From: Faecimorpha stercoravium
Lineage (GTDB): Bacteria > Bacillota > Clostridia > Lachnospirales > Bianqueaceae
DNA length: 62,767 nt
Assembly (NCBI GenBank): GCA_018712555.1
Contig: DVGT01000079.1
Coordinates: forward strand, 1-62,767
Direction: 5' to 3'
Shown: positions 16,477-25,386 of the stretch, in pieces
Layout of the letters: every line of letters begins with the position of its first letter
How positions within the stretch are numbered: the stretch's first letter is position 1
Program-made: the position numbers and the translations under genes
Notes under the pieces: model-generated
Told to the model about the DNA's origin: nothing
Databases searched by the model: none
Seen by the model: the letters and a program-made list of their open reading frames with translations, nothing else

Positions 16477-17057
16477 AGGACTCCTTTCGTGGAGCGCACG
16501 CCCTCGATCCGGGGATCCACACGAAGTGCCTGATCCACGGCCTGACCCAGCCCCTTAAACATCGCCTCGGCGATATGATGATTGTTGCTGCCGGAAAGCT
16601 GCCGAAAATGCAGATTCATACCGGCATGTACCGCCAGCGCATAGAAAAACTCCCGAAACATCTCCGTATCCATCGTGCCCAGCCTGGGGACCGTAAATGT
16701 GACTTCCATGCCCAGATAGGCCCGGCCCGAAAAATCCACGGCTGCCACCATCAACGTCTCGTCCATCGGCAGGATCGCCGATCCATATCGCCGGATTCCC
16801 GCCTTGTCTCCCAAAGCCTCTCTGAACGCCATTCCGAGGCAGATCCCGATATCCTCCACCGTATGATGGCAATCCACGTCAAGATCTCCCTCCGCGTCTA
16901 CCGTAAGATCCAGGAACCCATGTTTACAGAACAGAGTCAGCATATGATCCAGAAAACCGATCCCAGTATGGATCTGGGATTTCCCTGTCCCGTCCAGATT
17001 CAGCGTGATCAGAATCCTGGTCTCTCCCGTCTCCCGCTCGATCGTCGCCTGTCTCAT
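16473..17057 (-). CDS. hisB: Imidazoleglycerol-phosphate dehydratase
   Basis: 194 residues, monofunctional manganese enzyme. Ligand motifs GFLDHML, DCHHTVEDIG and the later SNNHHIAEAMFKG are intact. No phosphatase domain is fused, so histidinol-phosphate phosphatase must be encoded elsewhere; none is in this window. It overlaps hisC by 4 bases. Confidence 0.96.
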   Translation of the reverse strand: MRQATIERETGETRILITLNLDGTGKSQIHTGIGFLDHMLTLFCKHGFLDLTVDAEGDLDVDCHHTVEDIGICLGMAFREALGDKAGIRRYGSAILPMDETLMVAAVDFSGRAYLGMEVTFTVPRLGTMDTEMFREFFYALAVHAGMNLHFRQLSGSNNHHIAEAMFKGLGQAVDQALRVDPRIEGVRSTKGVL

Positions 17058-18127
17058 GCCTCATCCTCCTCAATCATCTTCACAATCTGCCTCAGCAGCC
17101 GGTCGTTCTGATCCGGCCGTCCCACCGTCACGCGGACAAAACGCCGCATCTTTCCGCCATAGGCCCGCACCAGAAAATCCGCGTCTAAAAGCGCCTGTCC
17201 CGGATTCTCCCGTCCAAACCGCATCAGGAAGAAGTTCGCGCTGGAAGGATAGATTGAAAAACCATGTGTGTCATTGTACTTCTGCAGGGCCGCATACATC
17301 CGATCCCGTTCGCTCACCACCTGATGGATCTCTGCCTCATACTCCGGCTGGCGCAGCGCCCACAGCGCGATCTTCTGCGAAAGCGTACCCAGGTTATAGG
17401 GCGCCCGCACCTTATCCAGTGCGCAGATGATCTCCTCCGATCCCAGGGCATATCCCGTACGGATACCCGCCAGTCCATAGGCCTTGGAAAACGTCTTCAG
17501 AATCACAAGATGCGGAAACTCCTGAATCCATGCGGTATGGTCCTCCCCGCAGAACTCCCCATAGGCTTCATCCAGCGCGACAATACAGCCCGCCTCCCGG
17601 ATCAGGCGCCTCAGATCTGCCTCCGGGATCACATTGCCCGTAGGATTATTGGGCGTGCAGAGATACAGGATCTTCGGACGCACGCTGGCGCACCGCTCCA
17701 GAATCGTCTCTACCGGATAGGCGAAGTCCTCTCCCAACGGAAAGGCGACTGCCTCTCCATGATTAATGACCGCGCTCAGACTATACATGCTGAAGGAGGG
17801 TTCCGGCACCAGAATCCGATCTCCCTCACTGAGAAAAGCACGACTCAGGTAATCGATCAGTTGATCAGATCCTACGGCACACAGCACGTTTTCCTTCTGC
17901 AGGCCATATTTCTCTGCCAATGCCTCCCGCAGTTCTATACAATCTGTATCCGGATACACCCGCAGGTCCTCTTCTTCCGTAAGCCAGCCGATCAGCTTCT
18001 CCTTCAGTCCCGCGGGAAGCGAAAACGGACTCTCGTTGGCATCCAGCTTTTCTCCGGAGACCGGCTGTACCTGATAGTTCTCCATACGGCGAATCTCCGG
18101 CCGCAGCAGTTCTTCTACTCGACTCAT
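17054..18127 (-). CDS. hisC: Histidinol-phosphate aminotransferase
   Basis: 357 residues, fold-type I PLP enzyme. Cofactor motifs CTPNNPTGN, DEAYGEF and the PLP lysine in LKTFSKAYGLAGIRTGY are visible. It transaminates imidazole-acetol phosphate. It overlaps hisD by 4 bases and hisB by 4. Confidence 0.95.
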   Translation of the reverse strand: MSRVEELLRPEIRRMENYQVQPVSGEKLDANESPFSLPAGLKEKLIGWLTEEEDLRVYPDTDCIELREALAEKYGLQKENVLCAVGSDQLIDYLSRAFLSEGDRILVPEPSFSMYSLSAVINHGEAVAFPLGEDFAYPVETILERCASVRPKILYLCTPNNPTGNVIPEADLRRLIREAGCIVALDEAYGEFCGEDHTAWIQEFPHLVILKTFSKAYGLAGIRTGYALGSEEIICALDKVRAPYNLGTLSQKIALWALRQPEYEAEIHQVVSERDRMYAALQKYNDTHGFSIYPSSANFFLMRFGRENPGQALLDADFLVRAYGGKMRRFVRVTVGRPDQNDRLLRQIVKMIEEDEA

Positions 18128-19407
18128 GACTGTTCCTCCTCAAGACGCAGCCGAATGGCGTTTCCATGGGCATACAGGCCCTCCGACTCCGCGAAACGAA
18201 TGACGTCCGGTCCCAGCTCTTCCACACTCTGCCGGCTCATGTAGAGCAGGCTTGTTTTCTTGATGAAATCGTCCACGTTTAAGGGAGAAAAGAACCGTGC
18301 CGTCCCACCCGTGGGCAGTACATGATTGGGGCCCGCCATATAGTCGCCCATGGGTTCCGGACTATAGGATCCGACGAAGATGGCGCCTGCGTTCTGAATC
18401 CGCGGTACGATGCTCATGGGCTCCTTCGTACAGATCTCCATGTGTTCCGGCGCGTACGCATTGGCCAGACGGATCCCTTCTTCCAGACTCTCGGTGACAA
18501 TAATCATACCCCGATTCGAAAGCGCCGCCTCGATGATCTCTCTGCGCGGAGCTTCCGCCGTCTGCCACTCAATCTCTTCCGCCACCTGATCGGCCAATTC
18601 CTGTGAGGTGGTGATTAAAATCGCTCCGGCCAATTCATCGTGTTCTGCCTGGGATAACAGGTCTGCCGCCACGTAAACCGGATTCGCCGTCTCATCCGCC
18701 AGTACCAGAATCTCGCTAGGACCTGCGATGGAATCCACATTGACCTCTCCATAGACCAGCTTCTTCGCCGTGGCCACGAAGATATTACCCGGCCCGACGA
18801 TCTTGTCCACTCGCGGAACGCTCTCCGTCCCGTACGCAAGCGCGCCGATGGCCTGAGCGCCGCCCATCTTGAAGATCTGATCCACGCCGCATACCGATGC
18901 CGCCGCCAGAATCTTGTCGTCCAGCCGTCCGTCCGGTCCCGGCGGAGATACCATGATGACTTCCGGCACGCCCGCCACCTTGGCTGGCAGGACGTTCATC
19001 AGCACCGAGGACGGGTACAGCGCCTTGCCTCCGGGTACGTACACGCCGACCCGCGCCAACGGACGAAAGAGCAGCCCGGTCATGGAGCCGTCCTTCTCCT
19101 GCTGGATCATGCTCTGACGCTTTTGCATCTCATGATATGCGGTGATCCTTTCCTTGGATCGTTCCAGAATCCGTACAAATTCTTCTCCGACCCGTTCCAA
19201 AGCGCCTCGAATTTCCTCTTGGCTGACCAGAGACGTTTCCGGCTTCACATGATCAAACCGCTCCGTATACTCGGCGACTGCCGCATCTCCCCGCTCTCTG
19301 ACCTGGCGCAGGATCTCCGCGACCACACCGTCATATTGACCGCTATCTAACTGGGTTCGGCGCAGAATATCCGGCTGCCCCGTATATCGCACACTCTCCA
19401 TTCTCAT
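18124..19407 (-). CDS. hisD: Histidinol dehydrogenase
   Basis: 427 residues, normal length. A zinc/NAD enzyme catalysing the last two steps to histidine. The motifs include YVPGGKALYPSSVLM, GPGNIFVATAKK, AGPSEILV, the catalytic Glu-His in YAPEHMEI, and GPNHVLPTGGTARF. It overlaps hisG and hisC by 4 bases each. Confidence 0.96.
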   Translation of the reverse strand: MRMESVRYTGQPDILRRTQLDSGQYDGVVAEILRQVRERGDAAVAEYTERFDHVKPETSLVSQEEIRGALERVGEEFVRILERSKERITAYHEMQKRQSMIQQEKDGSMTGLLFRPLARVGVYVPGGKALYPSSVLMNVLPAKVAGVPEVIMVSPPGPDGRLDDKILAAASVCGVDQIFKMGGAQAIGALAYGTESVPRVDKIVGPGNIFVATAKKLVYGEVNVDSIAGPSEILVLADETANPVYVAADLLSQAEHDELAGAILITTSQELADQVAEEIEWQTAEAPRREIIEAALSNRGMIIVTESLEEGIRLANAYAPEHMEICTKEPMSIVPRIQNAGAIFVGSYSPEPMGDYMAGPNHVLPTGGTARFFSPLNVDDFIKKTSLLYMSRQSVEELGPDVIRFAESEGLYAHGNAIRLRLEEEQS

Positions 19408-20054
19408 CGTCCGTCCTCCATTCTCCTTAGGGCCTCACTCATCTGCTGAATCAGCCCGTTAATTCTCTCCGCGTGCAGCTTCATGCTGGCCTTATTGACC
19501 ACCATCCGCGCGGAGATCTCCAGAAAGGCATCCAGCACCACCAGGCCATTGGCCGCCAGCGTGCTGCCTGTCTCTACAATATCGACGATCACATCCGCCA
19601 GTCCCACAATCGGCGCCAGTTCTACGGACCCATTCAGTTTCAGAATCAGGGGCTGCTGATGCCGGCTCAAAAAATACCTCCGGGCAATCTCCGGGTATTT
19701 ACTGCCGACTCGGAAGTCGCCGCGCTGATTCAGCAGTTTTTTCCCTTCCGGGAATCCGGCCACAGCCATCCGGCATTTGCCAAACCCCAGATCCAGCACT
19801 TCGTATAAGTCCTTCTGCTCCTCCAGAAGCACATCCTTGCCTACGATCCCGATATCTGCGGCGCCCTGTTCCACATAAGTCGGCACATCCGCCGCCTTGG
19901 CCATGAAAAACCGTACGTGATTCTCCGGATCCACGAAGACAAGCTTCCGGGAATCCTCCGATAGATCCTCGCAATGAATCCCGCACTGAGACAGAAGAGA
20001 GAGCGTCTTCTCCGCCAGGCGTCCTTTTGTCAGCGCAAACGTCAGATCACGCAT
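19404..20054 (-). CDS. hisG: ATP phosphoribosyltransferase, short form
   Basis: 216 residues, the short HisG type lacking the C-terminal regulatory domain; it works only with HisZ, encoded just upstream. Motifs: LTFALTKGRLAEKTL, GIVGKDVL, and the PRPP-binding region ADVIVDIVETGSTLAANGL. First committed histidine step. ATG at 20054 fits the family N-terminus; it overlaps hisZ by 8 bases. Confidence 0.95.
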   Translation of the reverse strand: MRDLTFALTKGRLAEKTLSLLSQCGIHCEDLSEDSRKLVFVDPENHVRFFMAKAADVPTYVEQGAADIGIVGKDVLLEEQKDLYEVLDLGFGKCRMAVAGFPEGKKLLNQRGDFRVGSKYPEIARRYFLSRHQQPLILKLNGSVELAPIVGLADVIVDIVETGSTLAANGLVVLDAFLEISARMVVNKASMKLHAERINGLIQQMSEALRRMEDGR

Positions 20055-21279
20055 CTGCAAGCACCTCCTTAAGCCTTTCTTCCAACTGATGACACAGCCT
20101 GTCATCCTCCTCAGGATCTAACCACAAGCCCAGACGGCAGGATGCCTTCGCCTGACAGGACGCCTCGAAGCTTTCCCGATCCTTTCCGAAAAGGAGTACC
20201 ACGTCCTGTCCCCCATCTCGCAGGATTCTGGCAGCCTGAAGTACCGTCTCCTCCTCCGTCCCGGAAAGAAAGATCTGCCCCGGTATCTCAGGCGCGATAC
20301 CCTGACGATTCATGGCATTCAGCAGACTATTCATGTAAATGCCCAGTCCTACCGATGGCCAGTTCTTAGAAAACTGACGCAGAAGATCATCATACCGACC
20401 GCCGTCCAGAACATAATCCCCCGTTCCGTCCGTATATCCTTGGAATACAATGCCTGTATAATAATGCAAATCTGCCGTCATCCCCAGGTCATAGACCAGT
20501 TCCTGACTCATTCCCTCTGCCGCGAGGATCCGATGCAGAGCGAGCAGCCTTTCGAAGATCTGCGCGATCTTCGTAAGTCCCATCTTCTGACTATATGTAT
20601 ATCCCTGCTCTACCAGATCGATTCCACCGGTCTGCGCTGTCAATTCCAGGAGCGCCCGGCAAGCCTCTTCCGTCTCCATCCCCGCCAGCCTCTGATAAAG
20701 CGCCGGGAAATTCTTGCTCACCACGTATTCCCTCAATTCCGCACGCCGTTCTTCCGGAAACAGGCTCAAAATCTGCTCGACCAGACGGGCATGACCAATC
20801 GCGATCTTAAATGTCGAAAGACCGGCAGCTCGGAGTGCTTCCACGGCAATCTCCACAATCTCCGCATCTGCCAGCACCGAATCCGCTCCGATCAGTTCCA
20901 CACCCGTCTGCCGCAGTTCCCGCTCCTTGGCGGAGTACCGGCTGTTATACCGAAATGTACTGCCCGTCATACAGATGCGGCAAGGCAGATCCTCCTCTGT
21001 CAGATACGTCGTCGCAACCCGCGCCGCTGCGGGCGTCAGGTCGGGCCGCAGCACCAGAAGTTCTCCATCCCGATCCACAAATTTGTACATATCCACCGGA
21101 GCGATACTTCCCCGTTCCTCATCATAGACCTTCAGATACTCTACCGTCGGCGTCTCCACGTCCTGATACCCATAGCGCCTGAATACCCGCTGAATCCGCT
21201 CAAGCAGCACACGATGCTGCGCAGCCTCCACAAATAGACGATCCCTGAATCCATAGGGCGTATAAATCTCCTGCAGCAT
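20047..21279 (-). CDS. hisZ: ATP phosphoribosyltransferase regulatory subunit
   Basis: 410 residues, a histidyl-tRNA synthetase paralogue without aminoacylation function. It retains class II folds (YGFRDRLF, LRPDLTPAAARVATTYL, RYNSRY, GGRYDDLLRQF) but lacks an anticodon-binding domain of normal form. It assembles with short HisG and senses histidine. AAAGGAGGAG lies about 5 bases before ATG 21279. No promoter is visible between it and the rpmF terminator, so transcription may depend on read-through. Confidence 0.93.
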   Translation of the reverse strand: MLQEIYTPYGFRDRLFVEAAQHRVLLERIQRVFRRYGYQDVETPTVEYLKVYDEERGSIAPVDMYKFVDRDGELLVLRPDLTPAAARVATTYLTEEDLPCRICMTGSTFRYNSRYSAKERELRQTGVELIGADSVLADAEIVEIAVEALRAAGLSTFKIAIGHARLVEQILSLFPEERRAELREYVVSKNFPALYQRLAGMETEEACRALLELTAQTGGIDLVEQGYTYSQKMGLTKIAQIFERLLALHRILAAEGMSQELVYDLGMTADLHYYTGIVFQGYTDGTGDYVLDGGRYDDLLRQFSKNWPSVGLGIYMNSLLNAMNRQGIAPEIPGQIFLSGTEEETVLQAARILRDGGQDVVLLFGKDRESFEASCQAKASCRLGLWLDPEEDDRLCHQLEERLKEVLADA

Positions 21280-21305
21280 CCGATCTCCTCCTTTCATTCC
21301 GGATA

Positions 21306-21355
21306 CAAAAACCCCGGAACAAAGAAGAACCTTACGATCCTCTCTGATTCCGGGG
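21306..21355 (-). terminator. Intrinsic terminator after rpmF / possible attenuator before hisZ
   Basis: Arms CCCCGGAA (21312-21319) and TTCCGGGG (21348-21355) with a 28-base loop, followed on the minus strand by five T. The hisZ ribosome-binding site lies about 20 bases later, and no separate promoter is seen. Confidence 0.7.
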
Positions 21356-21374
21356 CTTTCGCGTTTAGACATAA

Positions 21375-21563
21375 TCAGTCTTCGGCAACCTGTACAACCT
21401 GTCTCTTGTTGTAAGTGCCGCAATTCTTGCACATACGATGAGGCATAATCAACGCGCCACACTTGCTGCACTTCGCAAGGCTGGGCGTAGAAAGCTTCCA
21501 ATTCGCCTTTCTCTTATCGCGTCTTGCCTTGGAAACCTTACCCTTCGGACCAATTGCTCCCAT
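21375..21563 (-). CDS. rpmF: 50S ribosomal protein L32
   Basis: 62 residues. KVSKARRDKRKANWKL is the L32 core, followed by a four-cysteine zinc ribbon (CSKC ... CKNC). The N-terminus MGAIGPKG differs from the usual MAVPKRK. It lies 3 bases after the DUF177 stop, a pairing conserved in many bacteria. Confidence 0.93.
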   Translation of the reverse strand: MGAIGPKGKVSKARRDKRKANWKLSTPSLAKCSKCGALIMPHRMCKNCGTYNKRQVVQVAED

Positions 21564-21566
21564 TCT

Positions 21567-22112
21567 TTACACCTCCTGCTCCATTCCATGTCTATCTTGA
21601 TTCTGCAGCAAACTCTTTAATGCGTCCCAGCGAGGATCTTCCTCCCGCAGGTCGCAGCCGCAGGGCCCTTCATTCAAGTTGTGACCGCACTTCGGACACA
21701 GCCCCTTACAGTCCTCTCGACACAACACCTTCATGGGAATGCCCAAACGGATCTCATTGACAACAAAGTCTGACAGATCCAGGCGATATTCCGAGAAAAC
21801 CTCTGCCTCCTCATCCGGCTCAGCCGTACCCAGTCCCTCCGCCGGAATAAATCTCTGCGAGAACTCGGGTGTGAGGGGAACCTCCACATCGGTCATACAG
21901 CGACTGCAGGGCATCTTCACGGTCAGATGAACTACGCCTCGAAACTCCAGCACATTCCCTTCCACATTCCGAATCTTCCCCTGTACTGCCGGAGGCTGTA
22001 CAATCGGAATCTCTTCCTTGCCGAAAGTAATGGACGGAAGATCCAAGGTCTCTTCCACCGTGATCACAATCCGGGGATCCGCTAAAATATCGCGAACATT
22101 GTATTGCAGCAT
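21567..22112 (-). CDS. DUF177 (YceD-like) protein
   Basis: 181 residues. YceD/DUF177 proteins are encoded next to rpmF and are linked to 23S rRNA accumulation. Two cysteine pairs are visible: CSRC near the middle, and C-x6-CPKCG with NEGPCGC towards the end. A consensus promoter is 32 bases upstream of the start. Confidence 0.85.
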   Translation of the reverse strand: MLQYNVRDILADPRIVITVEETLDLPSITFGKEEIPIVQPPAVQGKIRNVEGNVLEFRGVVHLTVKMPCSRCMTDVEVPLTPEFSQRFIPAEGLGTAEPDEEAEVFSEYRLDLSDFVVNEIRLGIPMKVLCREDCKGLCPKCGHNLNEGPCGCDLREEDPRWDALKSLLQNQDRHGMEQEV

Positions 22113-22143
22113 GGATATCCCTCCCCTTCAAGTCACTCATACC

Positions 22144-22172
22144 ATTATATATGCCTGGACCGGTTTTGTCAA
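22144..22172 (-). promoter_or_regulatory. Sigma-A promoter for DUF177-rpmF (and possibly the his operon)
   Basis: Perfect TTGACA (22167-22172) and TATAAT (22144-22149) 17 bases apart on the minus strand. It is the closest clear promoter upstream of hisZ. Confidence 0.85.
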
Positions 22173-22180
22173 CTGTTTTT

Positions 22181-23344
22181 TTAATTTTTCAGTCCTTCTA
22201 ACAAATCTCCCAGATGTGTAGCGGCTTCCTGCGTATCCGCCTGATACCCCCGGTAATCTGCCCGCTCTTCTTCTTCCTGATTCTCCATCGCCGCGTCCTT
22301 CATGCTCAAAGAGATCCGGTGCTGAGCGGCGTCGATCGAAAGTACCTTGACGGAAACCTCCTGGTCCACCTTTACCACGTCGTCCGGCGTCCGCACGCGT
22401 TTATCACTCATCCGGGACACATGTACAAAACCTTCCAATCCCGGGGCGATCTCCACAAATGCCCCGCTATCGATGATCTTCGTCACAGTACCGGTGACAA
22501 TCTGTCCCTCTGTAACAGGAATATTCTTCCACGGATCCGCGTTGACATCCCGCAGACTCAATCCGATACGGCCTCTCACCGGATCCACATTGAGCACCGT
22601 CACCCGAACCAGATCTCCCACCTTCACCAGCTCGGCCGGATCCTTCACCCGTCTCCAGGACATGTCGTTCACATGAATCAGGCCATCCACATGCGGCGCG
22701 ATCTCCACAAAGGCGCCAAACTTGGTCAGGCGCACCACCTTACCCGTCAGGGAATCCCCCTGTTTCAGCGTCGTATACAAGCTCTCTCTCGCCTCTTCCG
22801 CCTCTTTCTTTTCCAGCGCCCTATGGCTGACAACCAGATTCTTTTTCTCTTCATTGACCTCGATGATCTGCGCCGTCATGACCTGTCCCACATAGGCTTC
22901 CAGATTGTCCACCCGTTCCATGCTCACCTGTGACGCCGGCATAAAGCCTTCCACCGTCTTATAGACAATCCGCAGGCCACCATTGACGACCTTTTTCACC
23001 TTGACATCAACCGGCGTTCCTTCCGCCGCCAGTTTTGCCAGATCCTCCCAGATAACCACCTTGTCGGCCTGCTTTCTGGACAGATGAATCTGCCCTTCCT
23101 GCGTGTCCACAAACCATACCATCGCCTTGATCGTATCGCCCACCTGATAATCATCGTAAGATTCTCCCTCATACAGCAGATCTTCCACGCTGATCACACC
23201 ATCCATATAAGAAGATACATCGACCAGAAGGCCTTTCTCATCCTTGCTGATGATCTTCCCTTCCAGGATATCTCCGTTATTCACTTTTTCGAAGGACTTC
23301 TCCAGTGCTGCCGCAAAGTCCTCCATGCTAAAATTCTCTTCCAT
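22181..23344 (-). CDS. rpsA: Multi-S1-domain RNA-binding protein (ribosomal S1 homologue)
   Basis: 387 residues containing about four S1 OB-fold repeats. Typical blocks: GDILEGKIISKDEKGLLVDV, GTPVDVKVKKVVNGGLRI, GDSLTGKVVRLTKFGAFVEIAPHVDGLIHV, and GQIVTGTVTKIIDSGAFVEIAPGLEGFVHVS. In Firmicutes such short S1 proteins associate with mRNA or ribosomes but often are not classical S1. ATG at 23344 has GAGGGAGAAAGA upstream. An earlier ATG at 23362 overlaps the preceding gene but has a weaker site. Confidence 0.88.
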   Translation of the reverse strand: MEENFSMEDFAAALEKSFEKVNNGDILEGKIISKDEKGLLVDVSSYMDGVISVEDLLYEGESYDDYQVGDTIKAMVWFVDTQEGQIHLSRKQADKVVIWEDLAKLAAEGTPVDVKVKKVVNGGLRIVYKTVEGFMPASQVSMERVDNLEAYVGQVMTAQIIEVNEEKKNLVVSHRALEKKEAEEARESLYTTLKQGDSLTGKVVRLTKFGAFVEIAPHVDGLIHVNDMSWRRVKDPAELVKVGDLVRVTVLNVDPVRGRIGLSLRDVNADPWKNIPVTEGQIVTGTVTKIIDSGAFVEIAPGLEGFVHVSRMSDKRVRTPDDVVKVDQEVSVKVLSIDAAQHRISLSMKDAAMENQEEEERADYRGYQADTQEAATHLGDLLEGLKN

Positions 23345-23358
23345 TCTTTCTCCCTCAA

Positions 23359-24546
23359 TCATCCATGATATTTTTTCGCCAGTAACCGGAAACTCTCCAG
23401 CGAGTCTTCCACCGTCTTACGAGATACGCAGAACGCCAAGCGGAAATATCCCGGGCCCATGAATGTACTACCAGGTACAATCAGCAGCCGAAATTCCTTG
23501 GCCGCCGCACAAAATGCCTTATCATCCGGTTCCATACTCTTGGGAAACATATAGAAAGCTCCCTGCGGCTCGATGAACTCATAGCCCATATCCGCCAGTT
23601 CCTTGCACAGAATGTTTCGATTCTCCACATACACGCTCATATCGGACACCTCGTCTACACAGCGTCCGATTACACGCTGAAACAGCGAAGGCGCATTGAC
23701 GAATCCCAGGATTCGATTGGCCACGGAAGCCGCCGCCGCGGTCTCCTCGAAATTTTCCATCTCGGAGGGGATGACCAGATAGCCGATTCGCTCTCCCGGT
23801 AAAGATAAGGACTTGCTATAGGAATATCCTACGAAGGTATTCTTATAATATTTCGTCAGGTAGGGAACGGTCTGTCCTCCATACACAATCTCTCGATATG
23901 GCTCATCCGAGATCAGATAGATCGCGTGGCCATACTCCACTGACTTCGTCTCCAGCAGATCCGCCAGGGCTTTGATCTCCTCCTCCGTATACACCACACC
24001 CGTAGGATTATTGGGAGAATTGATGATCACGGCCTTAGTTTTGGCGGTGATCTTGGGCTCCGCGGCTCTTAGATTCATCGAAAATCGAATGGGATCCGGT
24101 TCTACGACGACCGGAACACCGTCAAAATTGCTGATGTAATTATTATACTCTCCAAAATACGGCGCAAAGAGCAACACCTCATCCTCGGGCTCCAGAATCG
24201 TCTTCAATGCCACATTCAGACCGCCGGCCGCTCCTACGGTCATGACCAGGTTCTCCTTAGCAAACTCTGTGCCAAAGCGGCGATTTAGCGACGCCGCAAT
24301 ACTCTCCCGCACATCTTCATACCCAGAATTACTCATGTAACCATGTACCATGAGCTCCGGCTCCTTCGTCAGAATATCCACCGCAGCCTTCCGTACCGAT
24401 TCCGGCGGAGGCGTACACGGATTGCCCAGAGAGAAGTCATACACGTTTTCGGCGCCATAGATAGCCGCCATCTTCTTGCCTTCCTCGAACATCGCCCGAA
24501 TCGCCGAACCATTCGCCACGAGCGATTGCATCTTCTTAGAAATCAA
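23359..24546 (-). CDS. PLP-dependent class I/II aminotransferase
   Basis: 395 residues from a TTG start. Fold-type I motifs: GNPCTPPPESV, GAAGGLNVALKT, NSPNNPTGVVYT, SDEPYRE, and PLP lysine in YSYSKSLSLPGERIGY. The substrate is unknown; it lies directly after trpA but has its own promoter. TTG at 24546 is chosen because the promoter's -10 box covers the earlier in-frame ATG (24577-24579), so that codon would not be in the transcript. GGAAGAGGTG sits at the right distance before the TTG. Confidence 0.82.
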   Translation of the reverse strand: MISKKMQSLVANGSAIRAMFEEGKKMAAIYGAENVYDFSLGNPCTPPPESVRKAAVDILTKEPELMVHGYMSNSGYEDVRESIAASLNRRFGTEFAKENLVMTVGAAGGLNVALKTILEPEDEVLLFAPYFGEYNNYISNFDGVPVVVEPDPIRFSMNLRAAEPKITAKTKAVIINSPNNPTGVVYTEEEIKALADLLETKSVEYGHAIYLISDEPYREIVYGGQTVPYLTKYYKNTFVGYSYSKSLSLPGERIGYLVIPSEMENFEETAAAASVANRILGFVNAPSLFQRVIGRCVDEVSDMSVYVENRNILCKELADMGYEFIEPQGAFYMFPKSMEPDDKAFCAAAKEFRLLIVPGSTFMGPGYFRLAFCVSRKTVEDSLESFRLLAKKYHG

Positions 24547-24577
24547 ACTCTTCACCTCTTCCTTACAGAATAATGAC

Positions 24578-24606
24578 ATGATACAACATTCCCCGAGTTC
24601 TGTCAA
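24578..24606 (-). promoter_or_regulatory. Promoter of the aminotransferase gene
   Basis: TTGACA (24601-24606) and TATCAT (24578-24583), 17-base spacer, minus strand, starting 10 bases after the trpA stop. The -10 includes an in-frame ATG, which argues for the downstream TTG start. Confidence 0.7.
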
Positions 24607-24615
24607 TGCCCTTGC

Positions 24616-25386
24616 TTAGCGAATCGCGTTCTTCATCTGACGTACGTATTCTTTCACATAGGGAACGGCCCCCGCGCCATGAACCGCACATAGCTTCACG
24701 ATGGCAGACCCTACAATAACGCCGTCACTCTGCGCTGCCATCTGCGCGGCCTGGTCCGGCGTGGAGATGCCAAAACCGACCGCGCAGGGGATTTCCTTCT
24801 CTTTCTTGACCAGATTCACCATTTCCTGAATATTGGTCTTGATCTCGCGCCGGCTTCCCGTCACGCCCATGGAAGAGACACAGTATACAAACCCCTCCGC
24901 GTCCCGCGCGATCGTCCGAATCCGATCGTGGGATGTAGGGGCGATCAGCGAGATCAGGTCGATGCCATATTGTCTACAGGGTATGTCAAATTCTTCCTTC
25001 TCCTCATAGGGTACATCCGGCAGGATCAGCGCGTCCATTCCCAGTTCGCTGGCCGTCTGAATAAAACGTTCGGTCCCATAGGAAAAGACCACATTCGCGT
25101 AGGTCATGAAAGCCATCGGAATCTGCGTATGCTTTCGAATCTTTTCTACCATGGCAAAGATCCGATCCGTCGTCACGCCGCCGGAAAGCGCCCGCACATT
25201 AGCCTCTTGAATCACCGGTCCTTCTGCCGTCGGATCGGAAAAAGGAATACCGAGCTCGATCAGATTTGCCCCAGCTTCCTCCATGGCGTATACCAGCTGT
25301 TCCGTCACCGCAAGCGACGGATCCCCGCAGGTAATAAACGGAATGAATGCCTTGCCGTTTACGAAAGCCTTTGCCGTATTACTCAT
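24616..25386 (-). CDS. trpA: Tryptophan synthase alpha subunit
   Basis: 256 residues, barrel that cleaves indole-3-glycerol phosphate. Catalytic Glu is E44 in IELGIPFSDP. The position of the classical second catalytic Asp (in PLADGP) is Glu here (PTAEGP, E55). Phosphate-binding GFGIST is present. It overlaps trpB by 8 bases and is the last gene of the trp operon. No terminator is seen before the next promoter. Confidence 0.95.
   Translation of the reverse strand: MSNTAKAFVNGKAFIPFITCGDPSLAVTEQLVYAMEEAGANLIELGIPFSDPTAEGPVIQEANVRALSGGVTTDRIFAMVEKIRKHTQIPMAFMTYANVVFSYGTERFIQTASELGMDALILPDVPYEEKEEFDIPCRQYGIDLISLIAPTSHDRIRTIARDAEGFVYCVSSMGVTGSRREIKTNIQEMVNLVKKEKEIPCAVGFGISTPDQAAQMAAQSDGVIVGSAIVKLCAVHGAGAVPYVKEYVRQMKNAIR

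Noticed and set aside
21279..21372. Histidine leader peptide before hisZ
   Set aside because: The open frame through the terminator has no run of His codons and simply reads through the hairpin in frame with hisZ.
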